In this document: positions 51,903 to 62,297 of the stretch, piece after piece
How the letters are laid out: each line of letters begins with the position of its first letter
How positions within the stretch are numbered: the first letter of the stretch is position 1
Origin: Halorubrum trapanicum
Lineage (GTDB): Archaea > Halobacteriota > Halobacteria > Halobacteriales > Haloferacaceae
Length of the DNA: 64,000 bases
Assembly (NCBI RefSeq): GCF_002355655.1
Contig: NZ_AP017569.1
Location: forward strand, 1,550,001 to 1,614,000
Direction: 5' to 3'
Translations under genes and position numbers: made by a program
Notes under the pieces: model-generated
Told to the model about the DNA's origin: nothing
Database searches by the model: none
The model's input: only the letters and a program-made list of their open reading frames with translations

Positions 51903-52658
51903 CTACTCGCCGTCAGCGGCTCCCGCGTCGTCGCTCGCTTCCTCGTCGGCGGCGTCGGCATCAGTCTCCTCTTCCGCCTCCTCTTCGGCGTACTTCTCTA
52001 AGATCGTCTCGTAGCCGCGCTTGGCGGTCTCGTACGTCTCGCGGAGGTCTGCGACCGGCGTCTCGCTCGCGTCGACCCGGAGGTCGTTGTAGTAGGCGTC
52101 GTCCGCGTCTTCCTCCGTGTTCCGGACGAGCAGCGCGGCGGACTGCACTTCGAGGTCCTCCCGCTTGTCGCCGCCCGCGGCGTGGCCCGCGGCGAGGGCG
52201 TCGATCAGCCGCTCGGCGAGGGGCGCGTCGCCGTGGGCGTCGGACTCGTAGGCGGCCGCGGTGTCCTCGATCACGTCCTCGCCCGTCAGGAGGTTGCCCG
52301 CGACGGTGTAGTTCTGCCCTTCTCGGTGGCCGTACCAGCCGTTACACTCGTCGCCGGAGAACGCGAACGTCCCGTCGGCGTCGACGCCGTGGAGCTGACG
52401 CTGGGCGCTCCCCTCGTCGGCGTTCAGGAGCGCTTCCAGCGCGTCGTCGACCGCGAGCCCGTCGCCGAGGTACTCGATCCCCTTCCGCCCCAGCTCGACG
52501 TTGACGAGCGACTGGGTCGCCACCGCGCCGTCCGAGGAGGCGAACGGACAGAGCGTGCCGACGCCGGGCAGGCGGGTGGTCACCGCCACGCCGAACCGGA
52601 TCTGGTCGCCGCCGTCGTCGTCGGTGTACCGCTCGCGAACGCAGATGCTGAACGTCAC
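51903..52658 (-). CDS. DUF1028 family protein (Ntn-hydrolase-like)
   Basis: At 251 residues. The family pattern is followed closely: TFSICVRERY...RFGVAVTTRLPGVGTLCPF near the start, DGAVATQSLVNVELGRKGIEYL, and YTVAGNLLTGEDVIEDTAAAY in the middle. DUF1028 proteins have an Ntn-hydrolase-like fold and some sit with peptidases; the reaction is unknown. The C-terminal 45 residues are acidic and Glu/Asp-Ala-rich, a halophilic addition. It is convergent with the EEP gene. Confidence 0.88.
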   Translation of the reverse strand: MTFSICVRERYTDDDGGDQIRFGVAVTTRLPGVGTLCPFASSDGAVATQSLVNVELGRKGIEYLGDGLAVDDALEALLNADEGSAQRQLHGVDADGTFAFSGDECNGWYGHREGQNYTVAGNLLTGEDVIEDTAAAYESDAHGDAPLAERLIDALAAGHAAGGDKREDLEVQSAALLVRNTEEDADDAYYNDLRVDASETPVADLRETYETAKRGYETILEKYAEEEAEEETDADAADEEASDDAGAADGE

Positions 52659-53089
52659 ACGCGTACTGGGGCGGCGGCCCGCAAAAGAGTGGGTTCCGGG
52701 GGCGAGCTTTCCGGTTCTCGGGCGGGGGGTGAAACGGACGGCGCGCGCGAGCGATCCGCGAGGGTCCGAGGTCCGCGCCCGCCGTGGATCTCACGAACCC
52801 CGGATAAAACCGGCCGACGGACCGTCACCGATCGGGGCGAATCCGGGGACTGCGACGGCGCCGAACGGATCGAGCGGGATGTGAACTGGCGACATACTTA
52901 TCCGTGCCAATCCCTCCCACATATATAGCCTCGGATACGGGCGAGGCGATCACCGGCACCGACGCGCGCCTCCGACGACGCGCCGCTCGCGGCTCGACGA
53001 GTTGCCGACACGCGCACGGAGAGCGACAGCTCCGGCCGTCGCGTCGGACGCCGGCGACGTCGCCTCGCCGTCCGAGCGAACGTGATACG
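52659..53089. other. Intergenic region and long leader of the prkA operon
   Basis: This 431-bp gap separates divergent genes. TATA-like CATACTTATCC (52893-52903) and CATATATAGCC (52920-52930) give possible starts that leave a 5' leader of about 140-170 nt before prkA, longer than usual in haloarchaea. The frame of prkA is open upstream to 52904, but this stretch is Arg/Pro-rich and unlike the family, so I read it as leader. GATAAAACC near 52804 is another TATA-like site. No other gene is seen. Confidence 0.45.
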
Positions 53090-55165
53090 ATGGCAGACCG
53101 ACACACGCTCGAACGGCTCAGCGAGGAGTACCGGACGGAGGTCCCCGACGACCTCAGAGCGGCGCGCTCGTTCGACTGGTACCTCGACGCGCTGTACGGC
53201 GACCCCCGGATCGCGCGGAACGCCCACCAGCGCGTCGCGGACATGTTCGACCACTACGGGACGCGCTACGACGAGGAGCGCGGCGTCGTCGAGTACGCGC
53301 TCGCCGCCGAGGACCCGCTCCACGACGGCGAGAACGTCTTCTACGGCCGCGAGGTCCACGAGGCGATCCACGAGTTCGTCAACAAGGTGAAGTCCGGGGC
53401 CCGCGGGCTCGGCCCCGAGAAGCGGATCAAGCTCCTGCTCGGCCCGGTGGGCTCCGGCAAGTCCCACTTCGACTGGCTCGTGCGCCGCTACTTCGAGGCG
53501 TACACCCGCGAGGACGCCGGCCGGATGTACACCTTCCGCTGGGTCGACCTCTGTTCGGTGATCGACGACCAAGACCCGGACGACGACACGGTCCGCTCGC
53601 CGATGAGTCAGGACCCGCTCGTCCTCCTCCCGAAGCCGCAGCGGCAGGCGGTGATCGACGACCTCAACGAGCGGCTCGACGCCCCCTACACGCTCCGGAA
53701 CGACCAGCACCCGGACCCGGCCTCGGAGTTCTACCTGAACGAGCTGCTCGCGCACTACGACGACGACCTGGAGCGCGTCCTCGACGAACACGTCGAGGTC
53801 GTCCGGCTCGTCGCCGACGAGAACCGCCGGGAGTGCATCGAGACGTTCGAGCCGAAGGACAAGAAGAACCAGGACGAGACGGAGCTCACCGGCGACGTCA
53901 ACTACGCGAAGCTCGCGGTGTACGGCGAGTCCGACCCGCGCGCGTTCGACTACGCCGGCGCGTTCTGCAACGCGAACCGCGGGCTCTTCTCCGGCGAGGA
54001 GCTGCTGAAGCTCCAGCGGGAGTTCCTCTACGACTTCCTCCACGCCTCCCAAGAGTCGACGATCAAGCCGAAGAACAACCCCCGGATCGACATCGATCAG
54101 GTGATCGTCGGCCGGACGAACATGCCGGAGTACCGCGAGAAGACCGGCGACGAGAAGATGGAGGCGTTCAACGACCGCACCAAGCGGATCGACTACCCCT
54201 ACGTGCTGGAGTACGGGAGCGAGGCGAAGATCTACGAAAAGATGCTCGACAACGCCGACGTGCCCAACGTCCACGTCGAGCCGCACGCCTTAGAGATGGC
54301 CGGGCTCTTCGGCGTCTTGACCCGCTTGGAGGAGCCGACCGACGAGACGGTGACGCTCGTGGAGAAGGCGAAGGCGTACAACGGCGAGCTCGAAGACGAG
54401 GAGATCGACCGGCGGAAGCTCCGCGAGGACGCCGCCGAGTCCGCCGACGTCGGCGAGGGGATGGACGGCATCTCCGCGCGCTTCGTCGGCGACGAGATCG
54501 CCGAGGCGATCATGGACGCCACCCACCGCGAGCGGGGGTACCTCTCGCCGCTGTCCGTTTTCGACCACTTCGAGGCGAACCTCGGCGGGCACGGCTCGAT
54601 CGCGGCCGAGGACCTCGACCGCTACGAGCGCCTGCTCGACCGCGTCCGCGAGGAGTACCGCGAGCGCGCCATCGAGGACGTGCGCCACGCGTTAGCGTAC
54701 GACGTGGACGAGCTCCGCCGACAGGGCGAAAAGTACATGGACCACGTGATGGCGTACATCGACGACGACACCGTCGACGACGAGCTGACCGGGCGGGAGA
54801 CGGAGCCGGACGAGACGTTCTTACGCGCCGTCGAAGAGCAGCTCGACGTGCCCTCCGACCGGAAGGACGACTTTCGACAGGAGGTGTCGAACTGGGTGTC
54901 GCGGCGCGCCCGCGAGGGGCGCGGGTTCGACCCGCAGGAGAACGACCGGCTCCGCCGCGCCCTCGAACGGAAGCTGTGGGAGGACAAGAAGCATAACATC
55001 AACTTCTCCGCGCTGGTGTCCGCGACCGACCTCGACGACGACGACCGGAGCGACTGGGTCTCGGCCCTGGTCGACCGCGGCTACTCCGAGGACGGCGCCG
55101 CCGAGGTGTTGGAGTACGCGGGCGCGGCCGTCGCGCGCTCGGAGATCGAAGACGGCGGTGGGTGA
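53090..55165 (+). CDS. prkA: PrkA family serine protein kinase/AAA protein, first copy
   Basis: At 691 residues. The PrkA order is recognisable: N-terminal AAA-like domain with Walker A LLLGPVGSGKSHFDWL (about 115-128), the RVDLCSVIDD-like Walker B area, and SPMSQDPLVLLP, then the kinase-like C-terminal half with QESTIKPKNNPRIDIDQVIVGRTN and RTKRIDYPYVLEYGSEAKIYEKML. PrkA proteins are soluble and linked to stress or sporulation regulation in bacteria, and their phosphorylation activity is known in Bacillus and E. coli (YeaG). It heads a four-gene operon: its stop is 1 bp from the next start. Confidence 0.92.
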   Translation: MADRHTLERLSEEYRTEVPDDLRAARSFDWYLDALYGDPRIARNAHQRVADMFDHYGTRYDEERGVVEYALAAEDPLHDGENVFYGREVHEAIHEFVNKVKSGARGLGPEKRIKLLLGPVGSGKSHFDWLVRRYFEAYTREDAGRMYTFRWVDLCSVIDDQDPDDDTVRSPMSQDPLVLLPKPQRQAVIDDLNERLDAPYTLRNDQHPDPASEFYLNELLAHYDDDLERVLDEHVEVVRLVADENRRECIETFEPKDKKNQDETELTGDVNYAKLAVYGESDPRAFDYAGAFCNANRGLFSGEELLKLQREFLYDFLHASQESTIKPKNNPRIDIDQVIVGRTNMPEYREKTGDEKMEAFNDRTKRIDYPYVLEYGSEAKIYEKMLDNADVPNVHVEPHALEMAGLFGVLTRLEEPTDETVTLVEKAKAYNGELEDEEIDRRKLREDAAESADVGEGMDGISARFVGDEIAEAIMDATHRERGYLSPLSVFDHFEANLGGHGSIAAEDLDRYERLLDRVREEYRERAIEDVRHALAYDVDELRRQGEKYMDHVMAYIDDDTVDDELTGRETEPDETFLRAVEEQLDVPSDRKDDFRQEVSNWVSRRAREGRGFDPQENDRLRRALERKLWEDKKHNINFSALVSATDLDDDDRSDWVSALVDRGYSEDGAAEVLEYAGAAVARSEIEDGGG

Positions 55166-55166
55166 G

Positions 55167-57584
55167 ATGAGCGATCGAACCCGAAACGACGGCGATGGGT
55201 TCCTCGACGCCGCCGACGAGGTGCTCCGCGGGGCGTACGACCCGCCGATGAGCCTCGCCGCCTACGTCGACCGCGTGCTGGAGAATCCGACCGCGGCCGC
55301 CTCCGGCGCGGGGTACCTCCTCGCGGCCGTGGAGTCGTACGGCACCCGCGAGGTCCGCGAGCGCGGCGAGACGCTCGACCGCTATCGGTTCTTCGACGAC
55401 CCCGCGAACGACGGCGAACACGCCGTCCTCGGAAACACCCGCGCGCTCAACGGGTTCGTCGACGACCTCCGCGCGGCCGCGACCGGGCGGGGCGGCGACG
55501 AGACGATAGTCTGGGTCGACGGGCCGACCGCGACGGGGAAATCGGAGTTCAAGCGGTGCCTGATCAACGGCCTCCGCGCGTTCTCGAAGACGGACGCCGG
55601 CCGGCGGTACACCGTCGAGTGGAACGTCGCGGGCGCCGGGGGCGGCGTCGGCGGGGGCGGTGGCGCGGGCGCGGCGTCGCTCTCGTACGGCGACGGCGGC
55701 GACGCCGGGGAGTGGTACCGCAGCCCGGTCCAGTCGCACCCGCTGTCCGTCTTCCCCGAGGCGGTCCGGGAGTCGATCGCCGACGCGGTCGACGGCGACG
55801 CCTACCCGATCGCCGCCGACGTGGAGCTCGACCCGTTCAGCCGCGAGGCGTACGACCACCTGGAGTCGACCTACCGCGAGCGCGGGCGCCGCGACCTCTT
55901 CTCGGCGATCACCGACCGCGACCACCTCCGCGTGACGAGCTACGTCGTCGACGTGGGCAGCGGGATCGGCGTCCTCCACGCCGAGGACGACGGGACCGCG
56001 AAGGAGCGGCTCGTCGGCTCGTGGATGGGCGGCATGCTCCGCGAACTCGACTCGCGCGGGCGGAAGAACCCGCAGGCGTTCAGCTACGACGGCGTGCTCT
56101 CGCAGGGGAACGGCGTCGCCACGGTCGTCGAGGACGCGAGCCAACACGCCGACCTGCTCCGGCGGCTGCTCAACGTCCCCGACGAGCGCCGCGTGAAGCT
56201 CGACAAGGGGATCGGGATGGACGTGGACACCCAGCTGATCGTCATCTCGAACCCCGACCTCGACGCGGAGCTGGACCGGCACGCCGAGCGCGGCGACGCC
56301 GACCCGCTGAAGGCGCTGAAGCGCCGGCTCTCGAAACACGAGTTCCGGTACCTCACGAACCGCCGGCTGGAGGCGCGGCTGCTCCGGCGCGAGATCGCCG
56401 GCGCGACCGCGGTCGAGGAGTCGGTCGGCGAACCCGCCGAGCCGACCGGCGTCGGTCGGGGAAGCGGGCCCGCAGAGGGGGACCGGGACCCCGGCGCCGC
56501 GCCGCTGTCGATCGAGGTCAGAGAGTCCGACGGGAGCCTCGTCGAGCGCGAGCTCGCGCCGCACGCGGTCGGGGCCGCGGCGCTGTACGCGGTCGTCACG
56601 CGCCTCGACGCCGAGGACTCGCCGGGCGACCTCGACCTGATCGAGACCGCGGAGCTGTACGAGACGGGCGAGGTCCGGCGCGGCGACGACGCGGTCACCG
56701 TCGACGACGTCGCCCTCGCCGAGGGGGACGGCCGCAACGGGATCCCGGTCACCTACGCCCGCGACGCGGTCGCCGACCTGCTCGCGACGACGGCGGACCG
56801 GAGCCACCCCGACCTCCCCGTCGAGCGCGTGGTCACCCCGACGGACGTGCTCGACGCGATGGCGGAGGGGCTCGCCGACGCCCCCCTCTTCTCGCGGGCC
56901 GAGGCCGCGGAGTTCGAGGGGCGGCGCAGCCCGGTCGCCGAGCGGATCCGCGAGCGCCAGCGCGAGGACGTGGTCGACGCGATCCTCGCCGAGGAGACGG
57001 TCCCGACGGAGACGGTCGCCGAGTACGTCGAACACGTGTACGCGTGGGACGAGGACGACCCGACCGACCGCGAGCGCGAGGACGCGGCGCCGGACCCGCT
57101 CGCGATGAAGGTGTTCGAGACGGAGACGCTCGGGCGGTTCGACGAGAGCGACTACCGCGGGACCGACCCGGGCCGCGACGTCGAGCGGTTCCGGCGCGAG
57201 CGGGTGATCCGCGGGCTCACGCGGTACGCGTGGCGCAACCGCGGCGAGGAGTTCAGCGTCGACGACGTGGAGCTCGCGGAAGTGCCCGAGCTGAAGGCGG
57301 TGATCGACGCGAACGATCTCGCCGACGTGAAGCGGCGATTCCCCGACCTCGACCCCGCCGCGTGGGCCGACCCGCCCGCCGATACCGAGACGGAACGGGT
57401 GAAGGCCGACACGATCGACCGACTGTGCGAGCGGGGGTACAGCCGCGCGTCCGCGGAGCTGACGAGCCGCGCGGTGATGGAGGACGTGCGCGAGGAGTGG
57501 CCCGACGTCGACGCCGGCCGCGCCGGCGACGACGGGGATGACGGCGGCGCCGACCGGAACGGGGGTGGTGACCCGTGGGACTGA
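55167..57584 (+). CDS. PrkA family protein, second, divergent copy
   Basis: At 805 residues it is a paralogue of the previous protein. Walker A is [19 protein letters not shown] (about 114-132), and [20 protein letters not shown]...[13 protein letters not shown] corresponds to the RTN region. Two insertions make it longer: a Gly/Ala-rich segment ([16 protein letters not shown], about 155) and a linker at about 420-450. The C-terminal half has LRRALxx-like helices and [17 protein letters not shown]. The GTG of the next gene lies 10 bp before its stop, so the two overlap. Two PrkA paralogues side by side are typical of haloarchaea. Confidence 0.85.
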   Translation: MSDRTRNDGDGFLDAADEVLRGAYDPPMSLAAYVDRVLENPTAAASGAGYLLAAVESYGTREVRERGETLDRYRFFDDPANDGEHAVLGNTRALNGFVDDLRAAATGRGGDETIVWVDGPTATGKSEFKRCLINGLRAFSKTDAGRRYTVEWNVAGAGGGVGGGGGAGAASLSYGDGGDAGEWYRSPVQSHPLSVFPEAVRESIADAVDGDAYPIAADVELDPFSREAYDHLESTYRERGRRDLFSAITDRDHLRVTSYVVDVGSGIGVLHAEDDGTAKERLVGSWMGGMLRELDSRGRKNPQAFSYDGVLSQGNGVATVVEDASQHADLLRRLLNVPDERRVKLDKGIGMDVDTQLIVISNPDLDAELDRHAERGDADPLKALKRRLSKHEFRYLTNRRLEARLLRREIAGATAVEESVGEPAEPTGVGRGSGPAEGDRDPGAAPLSIEVRESDGSLVERELAPHAVGAAALYAVVTRLDAEDSPGDLDLIETAELYETGEVRRGDDAVTVDDVALAEGDGRNGIPVTYARDAVADLLATTADRSHPDLPVERVVTPTDVLDAMAEGLADAPLFSRAEAAEFEGRRSPVAERIRERQREDVVDAILAEETVPTETVAEYVEHVYAWDEDDPTDREREDAAPDPLAMKVFETETLGRFDESDYRGTDPGRDVERFRRERVIRGLTRYAWRNRGEEFSVDDVELAEVPELKAVIDANDLADVKRRFPDLDPAAWADPPADTETERVKADTIDRLCERGYSRASAELTSRAVMEDVREEWPDVDAGRAGDDGDDGGADRNGGGDPWD

Positions 57585-58960
57585 CCGAGGACCGCGAGCG
57601 GTTCCGCGAGGTGGGCGAGAGCCGGCGGGAGGACCTCGCGGAGTTCATCAGCCGCGGCGACCTCGGCGGCTCCGACGCCGACCGGGTCAAGATTCCGGTG
57701 AAGGTGGTCGACCTCCCCGCGTTCGAGTACGACCAGCGCTCCGCCGGCGGGGTGGGACAGGGCGGCGACGGCCAGCCGCAGCCCGGCCAGCCGGTCGACC
57801 CCGAGCCGGGCGACGGCGACGAGGAGGGCGACCCCGGCGAGGAGGGCGGCGACCACGAGTACTACGAGATGGACCCCGAGGAGTTCGCCAAGGAGCTCGA
57901 CGAGGCGCTCGGGCTCGACCTCGAACCGAAGGGGAAGCGGGTGATCGAGGAGGTGGAGGGCGACTTCACCGACACCGCCCGCGCGGGGCCGCGGGGGGCC
58001 CTCGACGTCGACGAGTTCTTCAAGCGCGGGCTGAAGCGCCACCTCGCGACCGACTTTGACGAGGCGTACGTCCGCGAGGGGCTGTTCGTCGCGGGCGCCG
58101 ACGTCGACGACGTCTTCGCGTGGGCGCGCGAGCAGGGGATCCCGGTCTCCCGCGCGTGGGTCGCCGACGCGGCGGCGACGCTCGAAGGCGAGCGGGGCGA
58201 GCCGGTGGCGGCGCTCGACCGCTGGGAGAGCTTCGACGCGCTCGACGCCGAGGTCGACCGCGAGCCCGTCACCCACCGGATCCGCCGGGAGGGGCTCGAC
58301 AGCGTCCCGTTCCGCCGGGAGGACGAGCGGTTCCGCCACCCGGAGGTGATAGAGAAGCGCGAGCGCAACGTCGTCGTGATCAACGTGCGCGACGCCTCCG
58401 GCTCGATGCGCGAGACGAAGCGGGAGCTCGTCGAGCGCGTGTTCACCCCGATGGACTGGTACCTCACCGGGAAGTACGACGCCGCCGAGTTCCGGTACGT
58501 CGTCCACGACGCGGAGGCGTGGGAGGTCGACCGGGAGGAGTTCTTCGGGATCCAGTCCGGCGGCGGCACCCGGATCTCCAGCGCGTACGACCTCGTGGAG
58601 GAGATCCTCGAGGAGTACCCGTACGGCGAGTGGAACCGGTACGTGTTCGCCGCTGGCGACTCCGAGAACGCCGGCAGCGACACCACCGAGCGCGTGATCC
58701 CGAAGATGGAGTCGATCGACGCCAACCTCCACGCGTACGTGGAGACCCAGCCCGGCGACGGCGCGGCGAACGCCCGCCACGCCGACGAACTCGAGGAGGC
58801 GTTCGGCGACGCCGACGACGTGGCGGTCGCGCGCGTCTCCGAGCCGGACGACGTGACGGACGCCATCTACGAGATCCTCAGCACCGAGTCGTCGGGCGAC
58901 GGATCCGGGACCGCCGACGGCCGTGCGACGGGACGCGCGGACGGGGGTGAGCGGCGATGA
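57575..58960 (+). CDS. YeaH/YhbH family protein (UPF0229, DUF444)
   Basis: At 461 residues. The N-terminal [38 protein letters not shown] matches the family start; a Gly/Asp/Glu/Pro-rich stretch (about 60-95) follows; then the vWA-like domain contains [14 protein letters not shown] (DxSxS MIDAS-like, about 269-282) and [11 protein letters not shown]. In E. coli YeaH and the PrkA homologue YeaG work together in nitrogen-starvation response. It starts inside the end of prkA2 and its stop overlaps the spoVR ATG (ATGA), so the four genes are coupled. Confidence 0.92.
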   Translation: MGLTEDRERFREVGESRREDLAEFISRGDLGGSDADRVKIPVKVVDLPAFEYDQRSAGGVGQGGDGQPQPGQPVDPEPGDGDEEGDPGEEGGDHEYYEMDPEEFAKELDEALGLDLEPKGKRVIEEVEGDFTDTARAGPRGALDVDEFFKRGLKRHLATDFDEAYVREGLFVAGADVDDVFAWAREQGIPVSRAWVADAAATLEGERGEPVAALDRWESFDALDAEVDREPVTHRIRREGLDSVPFRREDERFRHPEVIEKRERNVVVINVRDASGSMRETKRELVERVFTPMDWYLTGKYDAAEFRYVVHDAEAWEVDREEFFGIQSGGGTRISSAYDLVEEILEEYPYGEWNRYVFAAGDSENAGSDTTERVIPKMESIDANLHAYVETQPGDGAANARHADELEEAFGDADDVAVARVSEPDDVTDAIYEILSTESSGDGSGTADGRATGRADGGERR

Positions 58961-61900
58961 GAGACGACCGGATCGAGGCGAAACGGGAGGCCGAGTCGCT
59001 CGACGAGCCGGCCCGCGAGGCGCGCGACCTCGCCGAGCGGCTCGGGCTGGCGCCGTACCCGGTGCGCTACTGGGTGGTCGACCACGACCAGATGAACGAG
59101 CTGATCGCCTACGGCGGCTTCCAGCGCCGGTACCCCCACTGGCGGTGGGGGATGAACTACGAGCGGCAGTCGAAGTTGGACCGCCACGGGCTGGGGAAGG
59201 CGTTCGAGATCGTCAACAACGATGACCCCGCGCACGCGTTCCTCCAGGAGTCGAACTCGACGGCCGACCAGAAGGCCGTCATCACCCACGTGGAGGCGCA
59301 CGCCGACTTCTTCGCGAACAACGAGTGGTTCGGGCTGTACGCCGACCGCGGCGAGGGCGGCCCGAACGCGGCGGCGCGGCTGGAGCGCAACGCCGACCGG
59401 ATCGCGGCGATCGCCGAGCGGACGGACGTCGACCGCGACGAGGTGGAGCGGCTGATCGACGCCGTGACCGCGTTAGAGGACACGATCGACCAGCACAGCC
59501 CGGTCGACGCCGCCCGGTCGGTCGAGGAGCCCGGCGTCGCGGCCGACGTGAGCGACGGTGACGACGACCCGCTCGCGGCGATCGAAGAACGGATCGACGA
59601 GCTCGACCTCTCCGAGGAGGTGCGCCGCGACGTGTTCGACGACGAGTGGCTGGAGGCGCGCGGCGAGGGCGTCGAGCCCGAGGAGCCGCGCCCGGACGTG
59701 CTCGCGTTCCTGCGCGACCACGGGAAGCGGTACGACTCCGACAGCGGGAAGGCGGTCGACCGCGAGCCGTGGGAGACCACCGTCATCGACGCGATCCGCG
59801 AGGAGGCATATTATTTTGCGGGACAGAAACAAACGAAGGTGATGAACGAGGGATGGGCCTGTGTCGCACCCGAAACTCCCGTCTTCACCGAGGGGGGACT
59901 CCTCCCGATGCGCGAGGTCGTTGATGATCTTCCCGCCGTATCGGACGGTGACGGGGCACAAGCCGTCTACGACTCCAACGTCATTTCGGATCACGACACC
60001 GTTTCGATCGAAACTCGACGCGGCTTCGAACTACGCGGCTCCGACAACCACCGGATCCGGAAACCAGACGGTTCGTGGGTCGAGCTACGAGATATCTCGA
60101 AAGGCGACAAGATCGAGATATCAGGTGGAGACGGTCTCTGGCCGACGAGTTACGTCGACGTCGACTGGCAGAACCCGGAACACACTACGCTCAACGACGT
60201 GGCCGCCGAGGCGGGCGTCTCGATCTGGACAGTTATGCGCTATCGTAAGACGGGGCGTGCGGAAAAGTCCGAGGCCATCGAGAGAGCATTTGCGTCGTAC
60301 GATGGGGAGAATCAGAGCGTCGCGAAGAGCGATGTCATCGCAGTTCCCGATCAAGTGTCCGAGAAACTCGGACGGTTTCTCGGATTACTGGTCGGAGACG
60401 GACACGTTTCGGAAGCGTCCGGACAGGTCGGATTTACATCCGGCTCGAAGGCCAAAGCGGAGGAGTTCGCCGGATTGGCTGACGAACTGTTCGGTATCTC
60501 TCCGACCGTCTCCGAAGACGGGGCTCGATGGCGGACGTACATTTACTCCGCGAATCTGGTTCGACTGCTCACGGAGTGGTTCGATCTGCGAACGGGTGCC
60601 GCCGACAAGGTCGTCCCGAAGCCAGTCCTTCGCTCGCCGAAAACGGTCGTGAGCGAATTCCTTAGAGGGTTGTTCGATGCTGACGGATACGCCGGGGACC
60701 AGGGGGTGATACTCAGCAGCAAGAGCGAATCGGTCTCGAAGGTCGTACAGTTACTGCTGACAAACTTCGATATTATCTCACGCCGTCGAGAGCAGTCCGA
60801 CGGCTGTTTCCACGTACATCTGACCGGCAAGTCCGCCGATCGATTCCATACGGAGATTGGGTTCGGCTACTCCTCTAAGGACGAAGCACTCGAGAGGTAT
60901 GTCGACGAACTCGCGTGGTTCGAAACCGAAGAGTGGACTGACGAGGTCGTAAGCGTCGAAGAGGGAACCGGAGACGTATACGACATCTCCGTGGAGGAAA
61001 CTCACCGATACGTGGGTGCCGGATTCATCAATCACAACTCGTACTGGGAGTCGATGATGATGGGCGGCGAGGGGTTCGCCGGCCCCGACGAGTTCCTCAC
61101 GTACGCCGACCACATGTCCCGGGTGCTCGGCTCGCCCGGGCTCAACCCGTACAAGCTCGGCTTCGAGCTGTGGACGCACGTGGAGCTGCGGGCCGCCCGC
61201 CGGGAGGTGACCGACAAGCTGCTCCGCGTCGAGGGGGTGACCCCCGAGAACTTCCACTCACGGGTCGACCTCGACGAGGTCGCCGACCTGCTCGAACCCC
61301 ACCCCGCAATCGCGGGCGCCGGCCCGGCGACGCTGGACGAGCTCGCCGACATGGCCGCCGACGGCGACCCGCGCGTCGACGCCGAGGCGGTCGACCGGGC
61401 GCTGTCCGCTCGGGAGGACTCCGCCAGCGGCGGTCCCGGCGAGGGCGAGACGGGCGGCGACAAGATCGACATCGAGCGCTACCCGTGGAAGCTGCTCACG
61501 CGCGAGGGGCTCGCCGAGCGCCACTACGTCCTCTCGCGGCCGGAACACCGGGGTGCCCTCCGGAACGTCTCCCGCGAGGCGCTCGAAGAGCAGGCGCGGT
61601 ACCTGTTCGACGTGGACCGGTACGAGACGGTCGCGGCGGCGATCGACGACGTCGACCGCGCGGCCGGCTGGGACCGCATGTTCGAGGCCCGCGAGAGCCA
61701 CAACGACGTGACGTTCATCGACGCGTTCCTCACGGACGAGTTCGTCCGCGAGGGGAACTACTTCACCTACGAGTACAGCCGGGCCACCGAGGAGCACCGC
61801 GTCGCCAGCGTCGACGCCGACGACGTCCGGAAGAAGCTGCTCCTCCGGTTCACGAACTTCGGGAAGCCGACAATCGTCGTGTTGGACGGGAACTTCCGGA

Positions 61901-62217
61901 ACCGCGGCGAGCTCCTCCTGGGCCACCGGTACAACGGCGTCGAACTCGACGAGGAGCGCGCGAAGGCGACCCTGAAGCGCGTCTTCGAGCTGTGGGGGCG
62001 CCCGGTGAACCTCGCGACGATCCGCGTCGAGTACGACGACGGCGAGATCCGGCGCGCCAAGCGGCGCGGCGAGGAACCCGAGGGCACCGAGGTCGGCGTG
62101 CGGTTCCAGTACGACGGCGGCGAGGTGACGGAACACGACCTCGACGCCGAGACCGAAGCCCGGATCGCGGCCGACGACGTCGACTACGACACGAAGCCCG
62201 ACGACTGGCTGGCGTGA
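58957..62217 (+). CDS. spoVR: SpoVR family protein with in-frame intein
   Basis: The precursor is 1086 residues; without the intein (302-694) the mature SpoVR-like protein is 693. Extein motifs are the family ones: [29 protein letters not shown] (about 36-64), [40 protein letters not shown] | [10 protein letters not shown] at the junction, [10 protein letters not shown] and [15 protein letters not shown] near the end. SpoVR affects spore cortex in Bacillus and works with PrkA and YeaH elsewhere. It is soluble with no signal peptide. The sequence around the insertion site in the extein is the most conserved part of the family, as usual for inteins. Confidence 0.94.
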   Translation: MRDDRIEAKREAESLDEPAREARDLAERLGLAPYPVRYWVVDHDQMNELIAYGGFQRRYPHWRWGMNYERQSKLDRHGLGKAFEIVNNDDPAHAFLQESNSTADQKAVITHVEAHADFFANNEWFGLYADRGEGGPNAAARLERNADRIAAIAERTDVDRDEVERLIDAVTALEDTIDQHSPVDAARSVEEPGVAADVSDGDDDPLAAIEERIDELDLSEEVRRDVFDDEWLEARGEGVEPEEPRPDVLAFLRDHGKRYDSDSGKAVDREPWETTVIDAIREEAYYFAGQKQTKVMNEGWACVAPETPVFTEGGLLPMREVVDDLPAVSDGDGAQAVYDSNVISDHDTVSIETRRGFELRGSDNHRIRKPDGSWVELRDISKGDKIEISGGDGLWPTSYVDVDWQNPEHTTLNDVAAEAGVSIWTVMRYRKTGRAEKSEAIERAFASYDGENQSVAKSDVIAVPDQVSEKLGRFLGLLVGDGHVSEASGQVGFTSGSKAKAEEFAGLADELFGISPTVSEDGARWRTYIYSANLVRLLTEWFDLRTGAADKVVPKPVLRSPKTVVSEFLRGLFDADGYAGDQGVILSSKSESVSKVVQLLLTNFDIISRRREQSDGCFHVHLTGKSADRFHTEIGFGYSSKDEALERYVDELAWFETEEWTDEVVSVEEGTGDVYDISVEETHRYVGAGFINHNSYWESMMMGGEGFAGPDEFLTYADHMSRVLGSPGLNPYKLGFELWTHVELRAARREVTDKLLRVEGVTPENFHSRVDLDEVADLLEPHPAIAGAGPATLDELADMAADGDPRVDAEAVDRALSAREDSASGGPGEGETGGDKIDIERYPWKLLTREGLAERHYVLSRPEHRGALRNVSREALEEQARYLFDVDRYETVAAAIDDVDRAAGWDRMFEARESHNDVTFIDAFLTDEFVREGNYFTYEYSRATEEHRVASVDADDVRKKLLLRFTNFGKPTIVVLDGNFRNRGELLLGHRYNGVELDEERAKATLKRVFELWGRPVNLATIRVEYDDGEIRRAKRRGEEPEGTEVGVRFQYDGGEVTEHDLDAETEARIAADDVDYDTKPDDWLA
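59860..61038 (+). mobile_element. LAGLIDADG-type intein in spoVR
   Basis: 393 residues from Cys1 ([13 protein letters not shown], block A) to Asn393 (VGAGFINHN, block G), followed by extein Ser+1. Block B is [12 protein letters not shown], block [19 protein letters not shown] homing endonuclease domain has two DOD motifs: [13 protein letters not shown] and [11 protein letters not shown]. Between block B and the endonuclease lies an HTH-like segment [19 protein letters not shown]. All splicing residues (Cys1, block B His, His-Asn end, Ser+1) are present, so it should splice. Its GC is visibly lower than the host gene. Confidence 0.94.
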
Positions 62218-62297
62218 GCCGGACGGGACCGCCGACGGCTTCGACGGCCTCCGCCCGTCGGACCCGCACTTATCCCCGTCCGGCGACAACGACCGAC

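Noticed and set aside
59860-61038. Free-standing homing endonuclease gene or intron
   Set aside because: The frame runs through without interruption from the SpoVR extein, with Cys1 and His-Asn/Ser junctions, so it is an intein and not an intron or separate gene.
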